A stretch of 60,397 nt of DNA, taken from Acutalibacter sp. 1XD8-33. Its GTDB lineage: Bacteria > Bacillota > Clostridia > Oscillospirales > Acutalibacteraceae. This document shows, piece after piece, positions 15,738 to 23,627 of the stretch (its first letter is position 1; each line of letters begins with the position of its first letter). The stretch spans positions 1 through 60,397 of the forward strand of contig NZ_RAZF01000016.1 in the NCBI RefSeq assembly GCF_003612555.1, written 5' to 3'. A model generated the notes under the pieces. It worked only from the letters and a program-made list of their open reading frames with translations. It did not search any database and was not told the origin of the DNA. A program made the translations under genes and the position numbers.

Positions 15738-17509
15738 TTCGCTGCACCTACCTTCCAGCTTACAGAGGTCTGATAATCCTGCCACATCTTGGCGTAGAGG
15801 CCACCTCCGGCCACAAGGGTATCGTGGGTCCCGCTCTCCTCCACGCGGCCCTCTCGCAGGACGAAAATGCAGCCGGCGTTCTTGATGGTGGTCAGCCGGT
15901 GGGCAATCATAATAACGGTCCTGCCCTGAGAAAGCCGTTCAAAGGCCCGCTGGACCAGAGCCTCGTTCTCCGGGTCCGCAAAGGCTGTCGCTTCGTCCAA
16001 AATCAGGATGGGCGCATTTTTCAGCATGACACGGGCGATGGCGATGCGCTGCTGTTCGCCCCCGGAGAGATACACGCCTTTTGTGCCGATCACCGTGTCG
16101 ATGCCCTGGGGCAGCTTCTGGATGATGTCATCGCATTGGGCCTCATGGAGTACCCGCTCCACCTCCTGCCGGGAGGCATTGGGCTTGGCAAGGCGTACAT
16201 TTTCCAGGATGGAGGCTTTCAGCAGTCGGCTGTCCTGGAATACATAGGCCACAGTGTCCATCAGTGTCTCCTTGGGTATATCCTTTACGTTGATGCCGCC
16301 GATCTGGATGGAACCGCCAGCCACATCCCAAAACCGGGAGATCAAGCCGGCCACAGTGGTCTTGCCGCCCCCGGAGGGGCCTACCAGAGCCACAGTCTCG
16401 CCTGCGCCCACCCGAATGGTCACATCACGGAGCGCGTCCGTTGTTCCGCCTGTGTAGCGGAAGGTCACATTTTCCAGGACAACGTCGTTGTCCGTGGGAA
16501 CCTTGCCGCTGCGGGGTTCGGGCAGAGGCTCCACATCCAGAATGGAGTGGATACGGCTCATGGCGTCCGCCACAATCATGCCGTTTTCGCTCATAAACAT
16601 CACCTTGGTCATGGCCGTGGCAATGAGGGGCGTGAAGATCACATAGAAGATGAAGTTCAGCAGCACCGGCTGGGCCACCGGCCCACCGCCCGCCAGAATC
16701 AGCGCCAGTACAATCAGGAACGCGAAGGCGCTGTTGACCAGGACCGTATAGGACAGCATGGACGGGCGGCACTTCTTGCAGTAGGACATGACAAACTCGT
16801 AATAGCTGTCGATGGTCCCCTTAAATCGCTTGAAGGAGTGGACGGTCTGCCCGAAGGTTTTCACAACCGGAACGCCCCGCACATACTCCACCGCCTCGTT
16901 GTTCATATCCGCCAGGGCGTTTTGGTAGAGCTTCATGTCCTCCGCCATGGAAGGTCCGGCCATTTTGAACATAGCCGCAAAGCCCAGGATCACCGGCAGG
17001 AGGCTGACAAGGCCAAACCGCCAGTCAAACAGAAACAGCATGACGATCATGCACACCGGCGTAGTGACCGCCGCCGACATATCGGGAAGCTGGTGGGCCA
17101 GATAGGTTTCGGTGGCCGCGCTGCTGTCGCTGACGATGCGGCGGATCTTCCCGCTGCCTGTCTCCCCGATGAAACCCAAGGGCAGCTCGGCAATATGGGC
17201 CATCAGCGCCTTGCGGATATTTCCGGCGATACGGAAGGCCGACAGGTGGGAACTCATCAGAGCGCAGACATAAATCACGATGGACAGCACCGCAAATCCC
17301 ACCGCCATCCAACCGTTGCGGACGATGTGCGTGGCCTGTGCGTAGTTGGGGGCCACCGCAATGACCTCCTGGATGATTCGGAACAGGAAAACGAAGGGGA
17401 AAAGTGCCAGGATCGCACTGATGGCGGACAGCAGCAGGGATAAGTAGGTCAGATACCTGTGTCCCCCGGCATAGCCCATCAGCTCCTGGAGATTGCTGTT
17501 TTTCTTCAA
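15734..17509 (-). CDS. ABC exporter, fused membrane/ATPase half (first subunit)
   Basis: This 591-residue half-transporter has six membrane segments (about 25-310) and a C-terminal nucleotide-binding domain: Walker A GPSGGGKTT near 376, signature LSGGEQQR near 480, Walker B ILILDEAT near 499. The residue after DEAT is AFADPENE, whereas most members have SALD, so the D-loop differs from the partner subunit; this asymmetry is typical of heterodimers. The start TTG 17509 is chosen because AAGGAGG lies six bases upstream; an upstream in-frame ATG at 17530 would precede that RBS. It is the first gene of the operon, and the palindrome at 17583-17602 lies in its promoter region. Confidence 0.9.
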   Translation of the reverse strand: MKKNSNLQELMGYAGGHRYLTYLSLLLSAISAILALFPFVFLFRIIQEVIAVAPNYAQATHIVRNGWMAVGFAVLSIVIYVCALMSSHLSAFRIAGNIRKALMAHIAELPLGFIGETGSGKIRRIVSDSSAATETYLAHQLPDMSAAVTTPVCMIVMLFLFDWRFGLVSLLPVILGFAAMFKMAGPSMAEDMKLYQNALADMNNEAVEYVRGVPVVKTFGQTVHSFKRFKGTIDSYYEFVMSYCKKCRPSMLSYTVLVNSAFAFLIVLALILAGGGPVAQPVLLNFIFYVIFTPLIATAMTKVMFMSENGMIVADAMSRIHSILDVEPLPEPRSGKVPTDNDVVLENVTFRYTGGTTDALRDVTIRVGAGETVALVGPSGGGKTTVAGLISRFWDVAGGSIQIGGINVKDIPKETLMDTVAYVFQDSRLLKASILENVRLAKPNASRQEVERVLHEAQCDDIIQKLPQGIDTVIGTKGVYLSGGEQQRIAIARVMLKNAPILILDEATAFADPENEALVQRAFERLSQGRTVIMIAHRLTTIKNAGCIFVLREGRVEESGTHDTLVAGGGLYAKMWQDYQTSVSWKVGAAK

Positions 17510-17582
17510 GTGGATACCTCCTTGTGACAAATGATCTATGATACAGAAAGCGCCGCGGACACTTTCTCATATCCATCCCCGC

Positions 17583-17602
17583 AAGTTAGTTAAAGCTAAC
17601 TT
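17583..17602. promoter_or_regulatory. Palindromic operator between TetR and the ABC operon
   Basis: AAGTTAG-TTAAAG-CTAACTT is a perfect seven-base inverted repeat upstream of the ABC operon and just downstream of the TetR stop codon. Its size and position suit a TetR-type dimer. Binding is inferred. Confidence 0.5.
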
Positions 17603-17623
17603 ATGGGCCGAATGAAAGGGGTC

Positions 17624-18238
17624 TCAGACCCCCATCATACTGTGCCAGCCAGCAAGGAAAAAATCCTGGAGCTGTTTGACATAGTGCTTTGCCCGGTCAT
17701 AGGGCATATCGTGGACCACGACCTCGAATATCCCGTGGAACATCCCGCTGGCAATGATGTGGCAGAGCTGATCGTCCAGCTCTGGGATGTCCCGGCCCTG
17801 TCTGCGCAGGACTTCCATGAACCGCTGGGTGGCCTCCACTTCGACCTCTACCATGTTGTGGATAAAGTTTTCGTATCCAGTGCCCTGGGCCTTGCAGATC
17901 AACAATCTGAACGGGTCAAGATGCTGGTATACATATTCCAGCATTTCCTTTACGCATTCGCTGGATTCCACCCCCACATGGCTGGGCTGTTCCGTTTCCG
18001 GCAGCTCCGAAAACGCGGTCTGCGCCCGCATGAACATCCCCATCACCGCCGCCGCATGAGGCTCCACTAAAGCGGTGAACAGGGCCTCCTTGCTGGAGTA
18101 GTATCCATAAAAGGCCCCAGTCGTCACTCCGGCGTTCTTCACGATCTGCCGCAGAGAGGCATCCGCAAAGCCTTGTTCCAGAAACTCCTCCATAGCCGCC
18201 TGATGGATACGCACTAAGGTTTCACTCTGTCCGTCCAT
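17624..18238 (-). CDS. TetR-family regulator of the ABC exporter
   Basis: This 204-residue protein has an N-terminal TetR helix-turn-helix at about residues 10-55 (ASLRQIVKNAGVTTGAFYGY is the core) and an all-helical C-terminal ligand-binding and dimerisation region. ATG 18236-18238 follows GAGGTGCA on the minus strand. It lies upstream of the ABC exporter genes on the same strand with a 115-base gap that carries a palindrome, and its own promoter region holds a second one. The usual role is repression relieved by the exported compound. The ligand is unknown. Confidence 0.88.
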   Translation of the reverse strand: MDGQSETLVRIHQAAMEEFLEQGFADASLRQIVKNAGVTTGAFYGYYSSKEALFTALVEPHAAAVMGMFMRAQTAFSELPETEQPSHVGVESSECVKEMLEYVYQHLDPFRLLICKAQGTGYENFIHNMVEVEVEATQRFMEVLRRQGRDIPELDDQLCHIIASGMFHGIFEVVVHDMPYDRAKHYVKQLQDFFLAGWHSMMGV

Positions 18239-18245
18239 GCTGCAC

Positions 18246-18290
18246 CTCGCTCATAACATCGTTATATATCACTGTTATATTATAAAATGT
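18246..18290 (-). promoter_or_regulatory. TetR promoter with palindrome
   Basis: ATAACATCGTTAT (18250-18262) is a 13-base palindrome, followed by a related GTTATATTATA segment that reads TATAATATA on the minus strand and fits a -10. It lies 10-50 bases upstream of the TetR start and may be an autoregulatory operator. Confidence 0.4.
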
Positions 18291-18316
18291 GGGAGCGGAT
18301 TTGTCAAGACATTTTC

Positions 18317-19123
18317 CTATTTTCGTTTCTTCCCCCTCTGCGATACCGAACTTTTCAGCAGTTCCGACTTCTGGGCAATTCGTGTCAGCCACTGTTTTTC
18401 TTCCTCGGTCAGCTTGTTGTAGCGGAGCTTTGTCTGCTTGCAGAACAGCATAATAAGCTGTTCCAGCTTACTGCCATTGAAACGAGCAACCTCCTCCAAG
18501 TCCTGTTTCAATTCTTCTGCGGCAGAGCTTTTCGGCGCGCTGTCGCTCCGGCCCAGGTGCGCTGTCCGCATATCCTCCATGATGGCGTCAATGTCACGAT
18601 GCACCCGGCTGGTGAAATATTCCCCTTCGTCCACATGAGCCGCTTGCAGAAGATAGGTCGTTCTGTCATTCTCCTCTGGCTGGTACTTCTCCACGATTTC
18701 AGTCCTCGCCACATCTACCCATGCGTTCAGATTTTGTATCTGCATGGCGGCAATACCCTCCACATAAATCTGAATATCGGCCAACAGCTTTACAAAATCC
18801 GGGTGAGCTACCAGTTCCCCCAGCAGAGCGGTATCCACCCGCCCCTCTTTCAATACTTCAATCATAGCGTCACTCAAACGCAGGTCTGCCAGATCAGCGT
18901 TTGGGTGGCGCTTTGTTTCTGTCAGGCCCAATAGATAGTCAACGGTCACACCGTAAAACTTTGCCAACCTGATAAGAGCATAGTGGCTGATGTCCTTGGT
19001 GTCGTCCGCCTCATAGCTGCCCAGCGCGGACGAGGACAGCCCCGTTTGTTCTTCAAGCTCTTTCAGCGTCAGCCTGCGCTCCACCCGCAAATCCTTTATC
19101 CGTTCCTGTATCGTCAAAGACAT
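18317..19123 (-). CDS. XRE-family regulator with long C-terminal domain
   Basis: This 268-residue protein has an N-terminal Cro/C1-type helix-turn-helix at about residues 5-65 (LTLKELEEQTGLSSSALGSY). A long, mostly helical C-terminus of about 200 residues follows, with no recognised enzyme motif and a basic tail. The start ATG 19121-19123 is preceded by GGAGGG on the minus strand. An in-frame ATG five codons earlier overlaps that RBS and is less likely. A nested inverted repeat at 19167-19216 lies just upstream and is a good candidate autoregulatory operator. It is oriented like the exporter operon and probably controls element B functions. Confidence 0.82.
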   Translation of the reverse strand: MSLTIQERIKDLRVERRLTLKELEEQTGLSSSALGSYEADDTKDISHYALIRLAKFYGVTVDYLLGLTETKRHPNADLADLRLSDAMIEVLKEGRVDTALLGELVAHPDFVKLLADIQIYVEGIAAMQIQNLNAWVDVARTEIVEKYQPEENDRTTYLLQAAHVDEGEYFTSRVHRDIDAIMEDMRTAHLGRSDSAPKSSAAEELKQDLEEVARFNGSKLEQLIMLFCKQTKLRYNKLTEEEKQWLTRIAQKSELLKSSVSQRGKKRK

Positions 19124-19166
19124 ATCGTTGCCCTCCATCTGGTTTTACTGCCATTCTACCACATTT

Positions 19167-19216
19167 CCGAGAGCATGGAAATATCCGGTTTTCAGACCGG
19201 ATTTCCTACCTCTCGG
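19167..19216. promoter_or_regulatory. Nested inverted repeat upstream of the XRE gene
   Basis: Three nested arm pairs share one centre: CCGAGAG (19167-19173) with CTCTCGG (19210-19216), GGAAAT with ATTTCC, and TCCGGT with ACCGGA around TTTCAG. The symmetry spans 50 bases and fits a multi-dimer operator or a strong RNA hairpin in the XRE leader. Confidence 0.55.
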
Positions 19217-19399
19217 ATATACGGGAGAGTGGCCTTTTTTCTGCTACGATGTTTCTGTCACACAGCATTGCAGCTTGAAAAAAGAATGACCGTCCGAAAC
19301 GGATATGTTCTCTGGTGAAGTATCGCATGGAGCGTACCAAGGAGAACAAAACGCCGCTGAGAGAACAGGGGCAGGAATGGGTTTCGGGGAGAACGGCGG

Positions 19400-19600
19400 G
19401 AGTGCAGAGGGCGGCAAGCCCTTTGCGCCGAGTCCAGAGAGCGGCGAGCGTCTGGTCAGTGTCCAGAGGTGAAACCTTTGGGCCGGGTGCAGGGCGGCAG
19501 CGCCTGCTGGGTGTCCAGAGGGCAAAGCCCTTTGGGTCGGGTGCAGGGTGACAACGCCTGCTCAGGTGTCCAGAGGGTGAAACCCTTGGCCCAGGTAGGA
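19400..19600. repeat. Degenerate direct repeats of about 52-55 bases
   Basis: The motif GTCCAGAG recurs at about 19432, 19461, 19513 and 19568, followed each time by variants of a block ending in CTTTGGG and a shared GGGTGCAGGG. The frames over it read Pro/Arg-rich nonsense on both strands. It is a GC-rich intergenic repeat array, not a gene. Confidence 0.55.
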
Positions 19601-19846
19601 TTGATGCTTGCGTCAATCCATACTGGGTTATTATCTGGCGCAAAGCACCCAGATTTGGCGGCTTCGCCGCCCCTGGCCATTCCCCAATTGGAGCAGTAGT
19701 CATTACTGGGATTGGTTTTCGGTAGCGGCAACCGAAATTCCCCCTGTCACGTTTTTTGAAACGGTACTGTCATGCCATTAGCCTGGTTTTTTCAAATTTG
19801 CTCATAACCATAGTAGAGGGGCGCGGTATAAAAGAGAAATAAAATC

Positions 19847-19910
19847 ATCCGTACGTGCGTACAGGCGTACACGGGAGGCTGGCTCTGTACCGATGTACGC
19901 ACGTACGGAT
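19847..19910. repeat. Long inverted repeat with 24-base arms
   Basis: Left arm 19847-19870 and right arm 19887-19910 match in all but a few positions, starting ATCCGTACGTGCGTAC and ending with its complement, around a 16-base spacer. The symmetry extends outward, with AAGAGAAATAAAA on the left and TTTTATTTCTTAT on the right. The GTAC-rich arms are unlike the surrounding DNA. It could be an origin, a transfer or recombination site, or a large operator. Confidence 0.6.
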
Positions 19911-20257
19911 AGTTTTGACTTCCCCTTTTATTTCTTATCGGCTCCTATGCCGGACTGCCCTTAAAAAGATGGATGAAATTCAAGCCTTGTGATTTTCGTG
20001 AAAATTATCATTGAGCGGTGAACAGATTACACCTATTGGTGATTTACGGAACCGTGTATCCACTTTACGGTTGAGTGAAGAAATCCACTGTTTTGACAGA
20101 GGTAACACGGAACTGTGAAGCGGATAGAGGGTCTATGTGACCTGGACCTCATGATAGCAAATCTGAGCGGAAATCACAACTGCGAAAATCTTCATCATGC
20201 CGTGAAGTCATTACACATTGTGCAACATCAAATTCACTGAATTATGGAGGTACTTGA

Positions 20258-20554
20258 TTGAACGATTTCGAAAACTATGTGTACGAACCCATTGACCTGT
20301 GCGCCTGCTATGAGCCGATGTTCGACACACCCCAGGAGCTGATTGACGAGTGGAACGCCACCTGCGCCGAACCGGATGAAGTTCCCGCCTTTTATGTGGA
20401 GGACGAGTACGGAACGCTGTACTTCTACTATGGCAATACCCGCATCCGGGTCGCTGAACATTTCAATGACAGGGGCAAGCCCATTGGGACGTTGATCGAG
20501 GATGTGATCCGTTACTCCGCCGCCCATCAGACCGTAAAAACGCCGGAGAATTGA
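20258..20554 (+). CDS. Hypothetical small acidic protein
   Basis: This 98-residue protein starts at TTG 20258, seven bases after ATGGAGG. It is acidic (many Asp and Glu) with several aromatic residues in the segment FYVEDEYGTLYFYYG, and has no signal peptide or membrane segment. Similar small acidic proteins accompany serine recombinases in Clostridia elements, but no family is recognised here. It sits 96 bases ahead of the element B recombinase, and the two are probably cotranscribed. A directionality or regulatory role would fit the position but is speculative. Confidence 0.65.
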   Translation: MNDFENYVYEPIDLCACYEPMFDTPQELIDEWNATCAEPDEVPAFYVEDEYGTLYFYYGNTRIRVAEHFNDRGKPIGTLIEDVIRYSAAHQTVKTPEN

Positions 20555-20650
20555 CCGGCAGGAATTGAAACCAGTCCGCGCTTATGGTATAATTGCGCCA
20601 GCATGAGTATTGTAAGTGCGGGTTGTTTCATGTTTGAAGGAGGTAATTTT

Positions 20651-22267
20651 TTGAAACAACCGCAATATAACACCGCGCTCTATCTGCGTCTCAGCCGTGA
20701 CGATGAATCCTTTGGTGACAGTGTTTCCATTGAAACCCAGCGCACCGTCCTGACCCAGTTTGTCAAAGAACACCCGGAGTTCCATGTGGTGTCCGAATTT
20801 GTGGATGACGGATGGAGCGGAACGAATTTCGAGCGGCCTCAGTTCAAGCGGATGATGGAGGAAATCGAAGCAGGCAATATCAACTGCGTCATCACGAAAG
20901 ACCTTTCCAGATTTGGCCGCGAACACATCATGATGGGCTACTATCTGGAGTTCGTGTTCCCGAAGCTGAAAGTCCGCTATATCGCCGTCAACGACAACGA
21001 GGACACCGACAAGGGCTTGTCAGACTTTGTGCCGTTCAAGAACCTGATAAATGAGTTCATGGCAAAAGATACCAGCCGCAAGATTAAGGGCGCGTTTCGG
21101 GCAAAATTTCTCAACGGTGAGAGGGTCAATTACCTGGCTCCCTTTGGCTACCGAAAGCACCCGGAAATCAAAAACAAGCTGATGATTGATGAGGAAACCG
21201 CCTGGATTGTCCGCAAAATTTTCGACCTTTCTTTCCACGGTATGGGGGTCAATCGAATTTCCAAACTCCTGACGGATGAAAAAATCCCGTGTCCCGGATG
21301 GTTCCAGTATACCCGCAACGGAGGCTGCGCTCATTTCTTTGAAGGCCAGTCGGAGGAGAAGCGGTATGTCTGGTCCAAAACACATGTTACAAACATTCTG
21401 AAGGATGAAACCTATATCGGCAACACAATTCACCACCGTCAGGGAACGGTTTCCTACAAGAACAAAAGGGTGGTCCGCAACCCGCAGGAGAAGTGGCTCC
21501 GCATTGAAGGAACCCACGAAGCGATCATCGAAGCAGATGTTTTTGAAGCGGTGCAGAAACAGATCGCCAGCCGCCGCCGGGAATGCAAAGATCACAGCTC
21601 ACAGATTTTCGCCGGTCTTTTGAAGTGTGCTGATTGTGGATGGTCGATGCGCTATGGCATTCAAAGCAGTGCCAGCAATCCGTATGCCTACTACAAGTGC
21701 GGCAAATACAGCGACTTTCAGACCAGGGGCTGCACCTCGCACTATATCCGCTACGATGCGCTCTACGCCTATGTGCTGGCGAGAATCCAGCATTGGTCGG
21801 CGCGGGCCATCCAAAACGAGGATGCCCTTCTGAGCCAGCTTTTGAGCGCCGGGGACCGGGAGCGAAATGCCGCTAAAAAGAAGCAGACTGCGGAGCTGAA
21901 AAAGGCCACGAAGCGCAAGGCCGAAGTTGACGGGCTGTTTGCGAAACTCTATGAGGACTGGGCGGCTGGACGCATTACGGAGTACAACTTCAATATGCTC
22001 ACCGCCAAATACCAGACCGAACAGAGCGAACTGACGGAGAAGATCGACACCCTGACTGCGGAACTCGATACGGTAAAGCAGACGGAAAGCGATGCCCGGA
22101 ACTGGATTGACCTCATCCGGCAGTATGCCGACCCCACGGAGCTGACCGCCCCTCTGCTGAATGCTCTGATTGAGAAAATTGTTATCCATCAGAGCGTCAA
22201 GGGCGAGGACGGCGAGCAGGAGCAGGAAATTGAGATTTTCTACCGTTTTATCGGCAAGATTGATTGA
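20651..22267 (+). CDS. Large serine recombinase of element B
   Basis: This 538-residue recombinase starts at TTG 20651, eight bases after AGGAGG (20639-20644). Upstream in-frame ATGs at 20603 and 20630 precede that RBS and are rejected. The catalytic domain (about 5-150) has S15 in YLRLS and the RFGRE motif. A recombinase domain (about 165-290), a zinc ribbon with CADC and later Cys residues (about 335-375), a coiled coil (about 410-480) and a terminal beta segment follow. It ends 36 bases before the right end of element B, the usual place for the integrase, so it most likely moves this element. The GA cores at both ends agree with the TnpX/TndX-like group. Confidence 0.93.
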   Translation: MKQPQYNTALYLRLSRDDESFGDSVSIETQRTVLTQFVKEHPEFHVVSEFVDDGWSGTNFERPQFKRMMEEIEAGNINCVITKDLSRFGREHIMMGYYLEFVFPKLKVRYIAVNDNEDTDKGLSDFVPFKNLINEFMAKDTSRKIKGAFRAKFLNGERVNYLAPFGYRKHPEIKNKLMIDEETAWIVRKIFDLSFHGMGVNRISKLLTDEKIPCPGWFQYTRNGGCAHFFEGQSEEKRYVWSKTHVTNILKDETYIGNTIHHRQGTVSYKNKRVVRNPQEKWLRIEGTHEAIIEADVFEAVQKQIASRRRECKDHSSQIFAGLLKCADCGWSMRYGIQSSASNPYAYYKCGKYSDFQTRGCTSHYIRYDALYAYVLARIQHWSARAIQNEDALLSQLLSAGDRERNAAKKKQTAELKKATKRKAEVDGLFAKLYEDWAAGRITEYNFNMLTAKYQTEQSELTEKIDTLTAELDTVKQTESDARNWIDLIRQYADPTELTAPLLNALIEKIVIHQSVKGEDGEQEQEIEIFYRFIGKID

Positions 22268-22303
22268 CGATTGGAATTTGTATCCTTAACAGAACTACAC
22301 GGA

Positions 22304-22740
22304 CGTTGTGTTTCCCAGCCTGGGTTGCCGGTTTGTCTCTGTTCTGGACTGTTTGGACAGCGAGGGAGATAACACGGATATGCTCCACTTCCGCAGTCTG
22401 ATGAACGATTACCATTTGCGGGACCTGAGCAGTAAAATCAAATCGGTGCTGCACAGCAAAAAGGCCAATGGTCAATTCATTTCCGCATACGCTCCCTACG
22501 GCTACCGCAAGAGCGCCGGGGACAAGCACAAGCTGGTCATTGATGAGTATGCTGCCGGTATTGTGCGCCGGATATATGATATGCGGCTGGCGGGTACGGC
22601 CTACGGCCAGATCGCCGCAGCCCTCAACCGGGAGGGCATTACCTCGCCGCGTGTCTACTGGAGCCAGCTCAACGGCAAGGACGGCTGCAAAGCCGCCCAG
22701 CTCTGGACCTATGCAACGGTAAAAACCATTCTCCACAATG
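22304..22740 (+). pseudogene. Second large serine recombinase of element A, middle part
   Basis: This is the in-frame continuation of the 13526-13848 fragment. It encodes the end of the catalytic domain (VFPSLGCRF) and the recombinase domain with the APYGYRKS motif. The match to family sequence ends after TILHN at about 22740, where homologues continue with the second half of the recombinase domain and the zinc ribbon. The following bases lead to a stop at 22797-22799 within the next element. The gene was therefore broken twice, by element B and by element C. Confidence 0.85.
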
Positions 22741-22753
22741 GCTGTGTTAAAAT

Positions 22754-22810
22754 AGGACTAAATCAGGAACACCCAAACAGCAAGGGGGCACCGGTTTAGT
22801 CCTGTTTCTA
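22754..22810 (+). terminator. Stem-loop at the left end of element C
   Basis: AGGACTAAA (22754-22762) pairs with TTTAGTCCT (22795-22803), followed by the T-rich GTTTCTATTTTAT. It would stop read-through from element A into the parAB operon. Confidence 0.5.
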
Positions 22811-22841
22811 TTTTATACAACATAATGTGGGAGGTTGGAAA

Positions 22842-23627
22842 ATGAATACAAAATCAAAGATAATGGCGATCTGCAACCAAAAAGGTGGAGTGGGCAAGAC
22901 CGTCACCACCGTAAACTTAGGCATCGGCCTGGCCCGCCAGGGCAAGCGTGTTCTGCTGGGGGACGTGGACCCGCAAGGCTCCATGACTGCCAGCCTGGGC
23001 TACCAGCATCCCGACCAGCTGGAAGAAACCCTTGCCACCGTGCTGGGGAAAGTCATTGAGGACGAGCCCCTGGCCCCCGGCGAGGGAATCCTACACCAAG
23101 AGGAGGGAGTAGACCTGCTCCCGGCCAATATCGACCTAGCCGCCATGGAAGTCACACTGGTGAACATCATGAGCCGTGAAACGATCCTGCGAGAGTATCT
23201 CAAAACTGTCCGCGACCAGTACGACGTTATACTCCTGGACTGCTGCCCTTCCTTGGGGATGCTGACCATCAACGCTCTGTCTGCAGCAGATGAGGTTCTG
23301 ATCCCCATGCAGGCGCACTACCTTTCGCTGAAAGGCATGGAACAGCTCATGAGAACCATTGCCAGAGTGAAACGGCAAATTAACCCGAGCCTTACCATCA
23401 GCGGTATTCTTATCACCATGGCCGATATGCGCACGACCTATTCACAGGGAATCGTTGAACTGCTGCAAGGTACATACGGCGGCAAGCTGAAAATCTTCGA
23501 CACCGTTATCCCCTGCTCCATTCGCGCCGCAGAAACCAGCGCCGAGGGCAAGAGCATTTTTCTCCATGACCCAAGCGGCAAAGTATCGGCGGCATATGAG
23601 GCACTGACCTTGGAGGTAGCGTCATGA
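22842..23627 (+). CDS. parA: ParA-family partition ATPase
   Basis: This 261-residue MinD/ParA ATPase has the deviant Walker A motif KGGVGKT at residues 14-20, Walker A' around DVDPQGS (about 41-47) and a Walker B strand VILLDCCPS near 128-136. ATG 22842 follows GGAGGT (22830-22835); an in-frame start at 22827 would precede the RBS. The gene overlaps parB by four bases (ATGA). ParA proteins move ParB-bound DNA along the nucleoid. In ICEs they keep the excised circular form stable in daughter cells. It is the first gene of element C. Confidence 0.93.
   Translation: MNTKSKIMAICNQKGGVGKTVTTVNLGIGLARQGKRVLLGDVDPQGSMTASLGYQHPDQLEETLATVLGKVIEDEPLAPGEGILHQEEGVDLLPANIDLAAMEVTLVNIMSRETILREYLKTVRDQYDVILLDCCPSLGMLTINALSAADEVLIPMQAHYLSLKGMEQLMRTIARVKRQINPSLTISGILITMADMRTTYSQGIVELLQGTYGGKLKIFDTVIPCSIRAAETSAEGKSIFLHDPSGKVSAAYEALTLEVAS

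Larger units (their letters stand above)
19124..20257. other. Non-coding stretch of element B
   Basis: Apart from the nested operator, the direct repeats and the long palindrome described separately, this 1.1 kb stretch shows no credible gene. Reading frames across it are repeat-derived and lack ribosome binding sites. The segment 19985-20240 has short repeated hexamers but no clear structure that could be assigned. Confidence 0.6.
13849..22303. mobile_element. Element B: serine-recombinase element carrying an ABC exporter
   Basis: The recombinase reading frame of element A stops after the GA at 13847-13848 and resumes after the GA at 22302-22303, so the insert is 8455 bases with one GA copy shared. 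The ends are imperfect inverted repeats: GTGTA...TT...GG at the left and its partner ending CTACACG at the right, 12 of 18 bases matching. The cargo is two ABC exporter subunits, a TetR and an XRE regulator, long palindromes, a small protein and a large serine recombinase at the right end, which is the likely integrase. Confidence 0.85.

Noticed and set aside
15563-17443. A long rightward frame opposite the ABC exporter genes
   Set aside because: It is the antisense shadow of two clearly conserved ABC proteins, with His/Gln/Arg-rich content and no RBS.
19400-19600. A CRISPR array
   Set aside because: Repeat units are degenerate, with no constant spacer length and no cas genes nearby.
19206-19731. 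Several overlapping frames on both strands in the repeat region
   Set aside because: They arise from GC-rich direct repeats; translations are Pro/Arg-rich and no RBS is present.
22741-22760. A GA core at the left end of element C
   Set aside because: The junction reads CAATG followed by GCTGTG, with no shared GA, so element C probably uses a different recombinase or the boundary is a deletion.
22308-22799. The recombinase middle fragment as an independent gene
   Set aside because: It lacks a catalytic serine, an RBS and the C-terminal domains, and joins in frame to the 13526 fragment once element B is removed.
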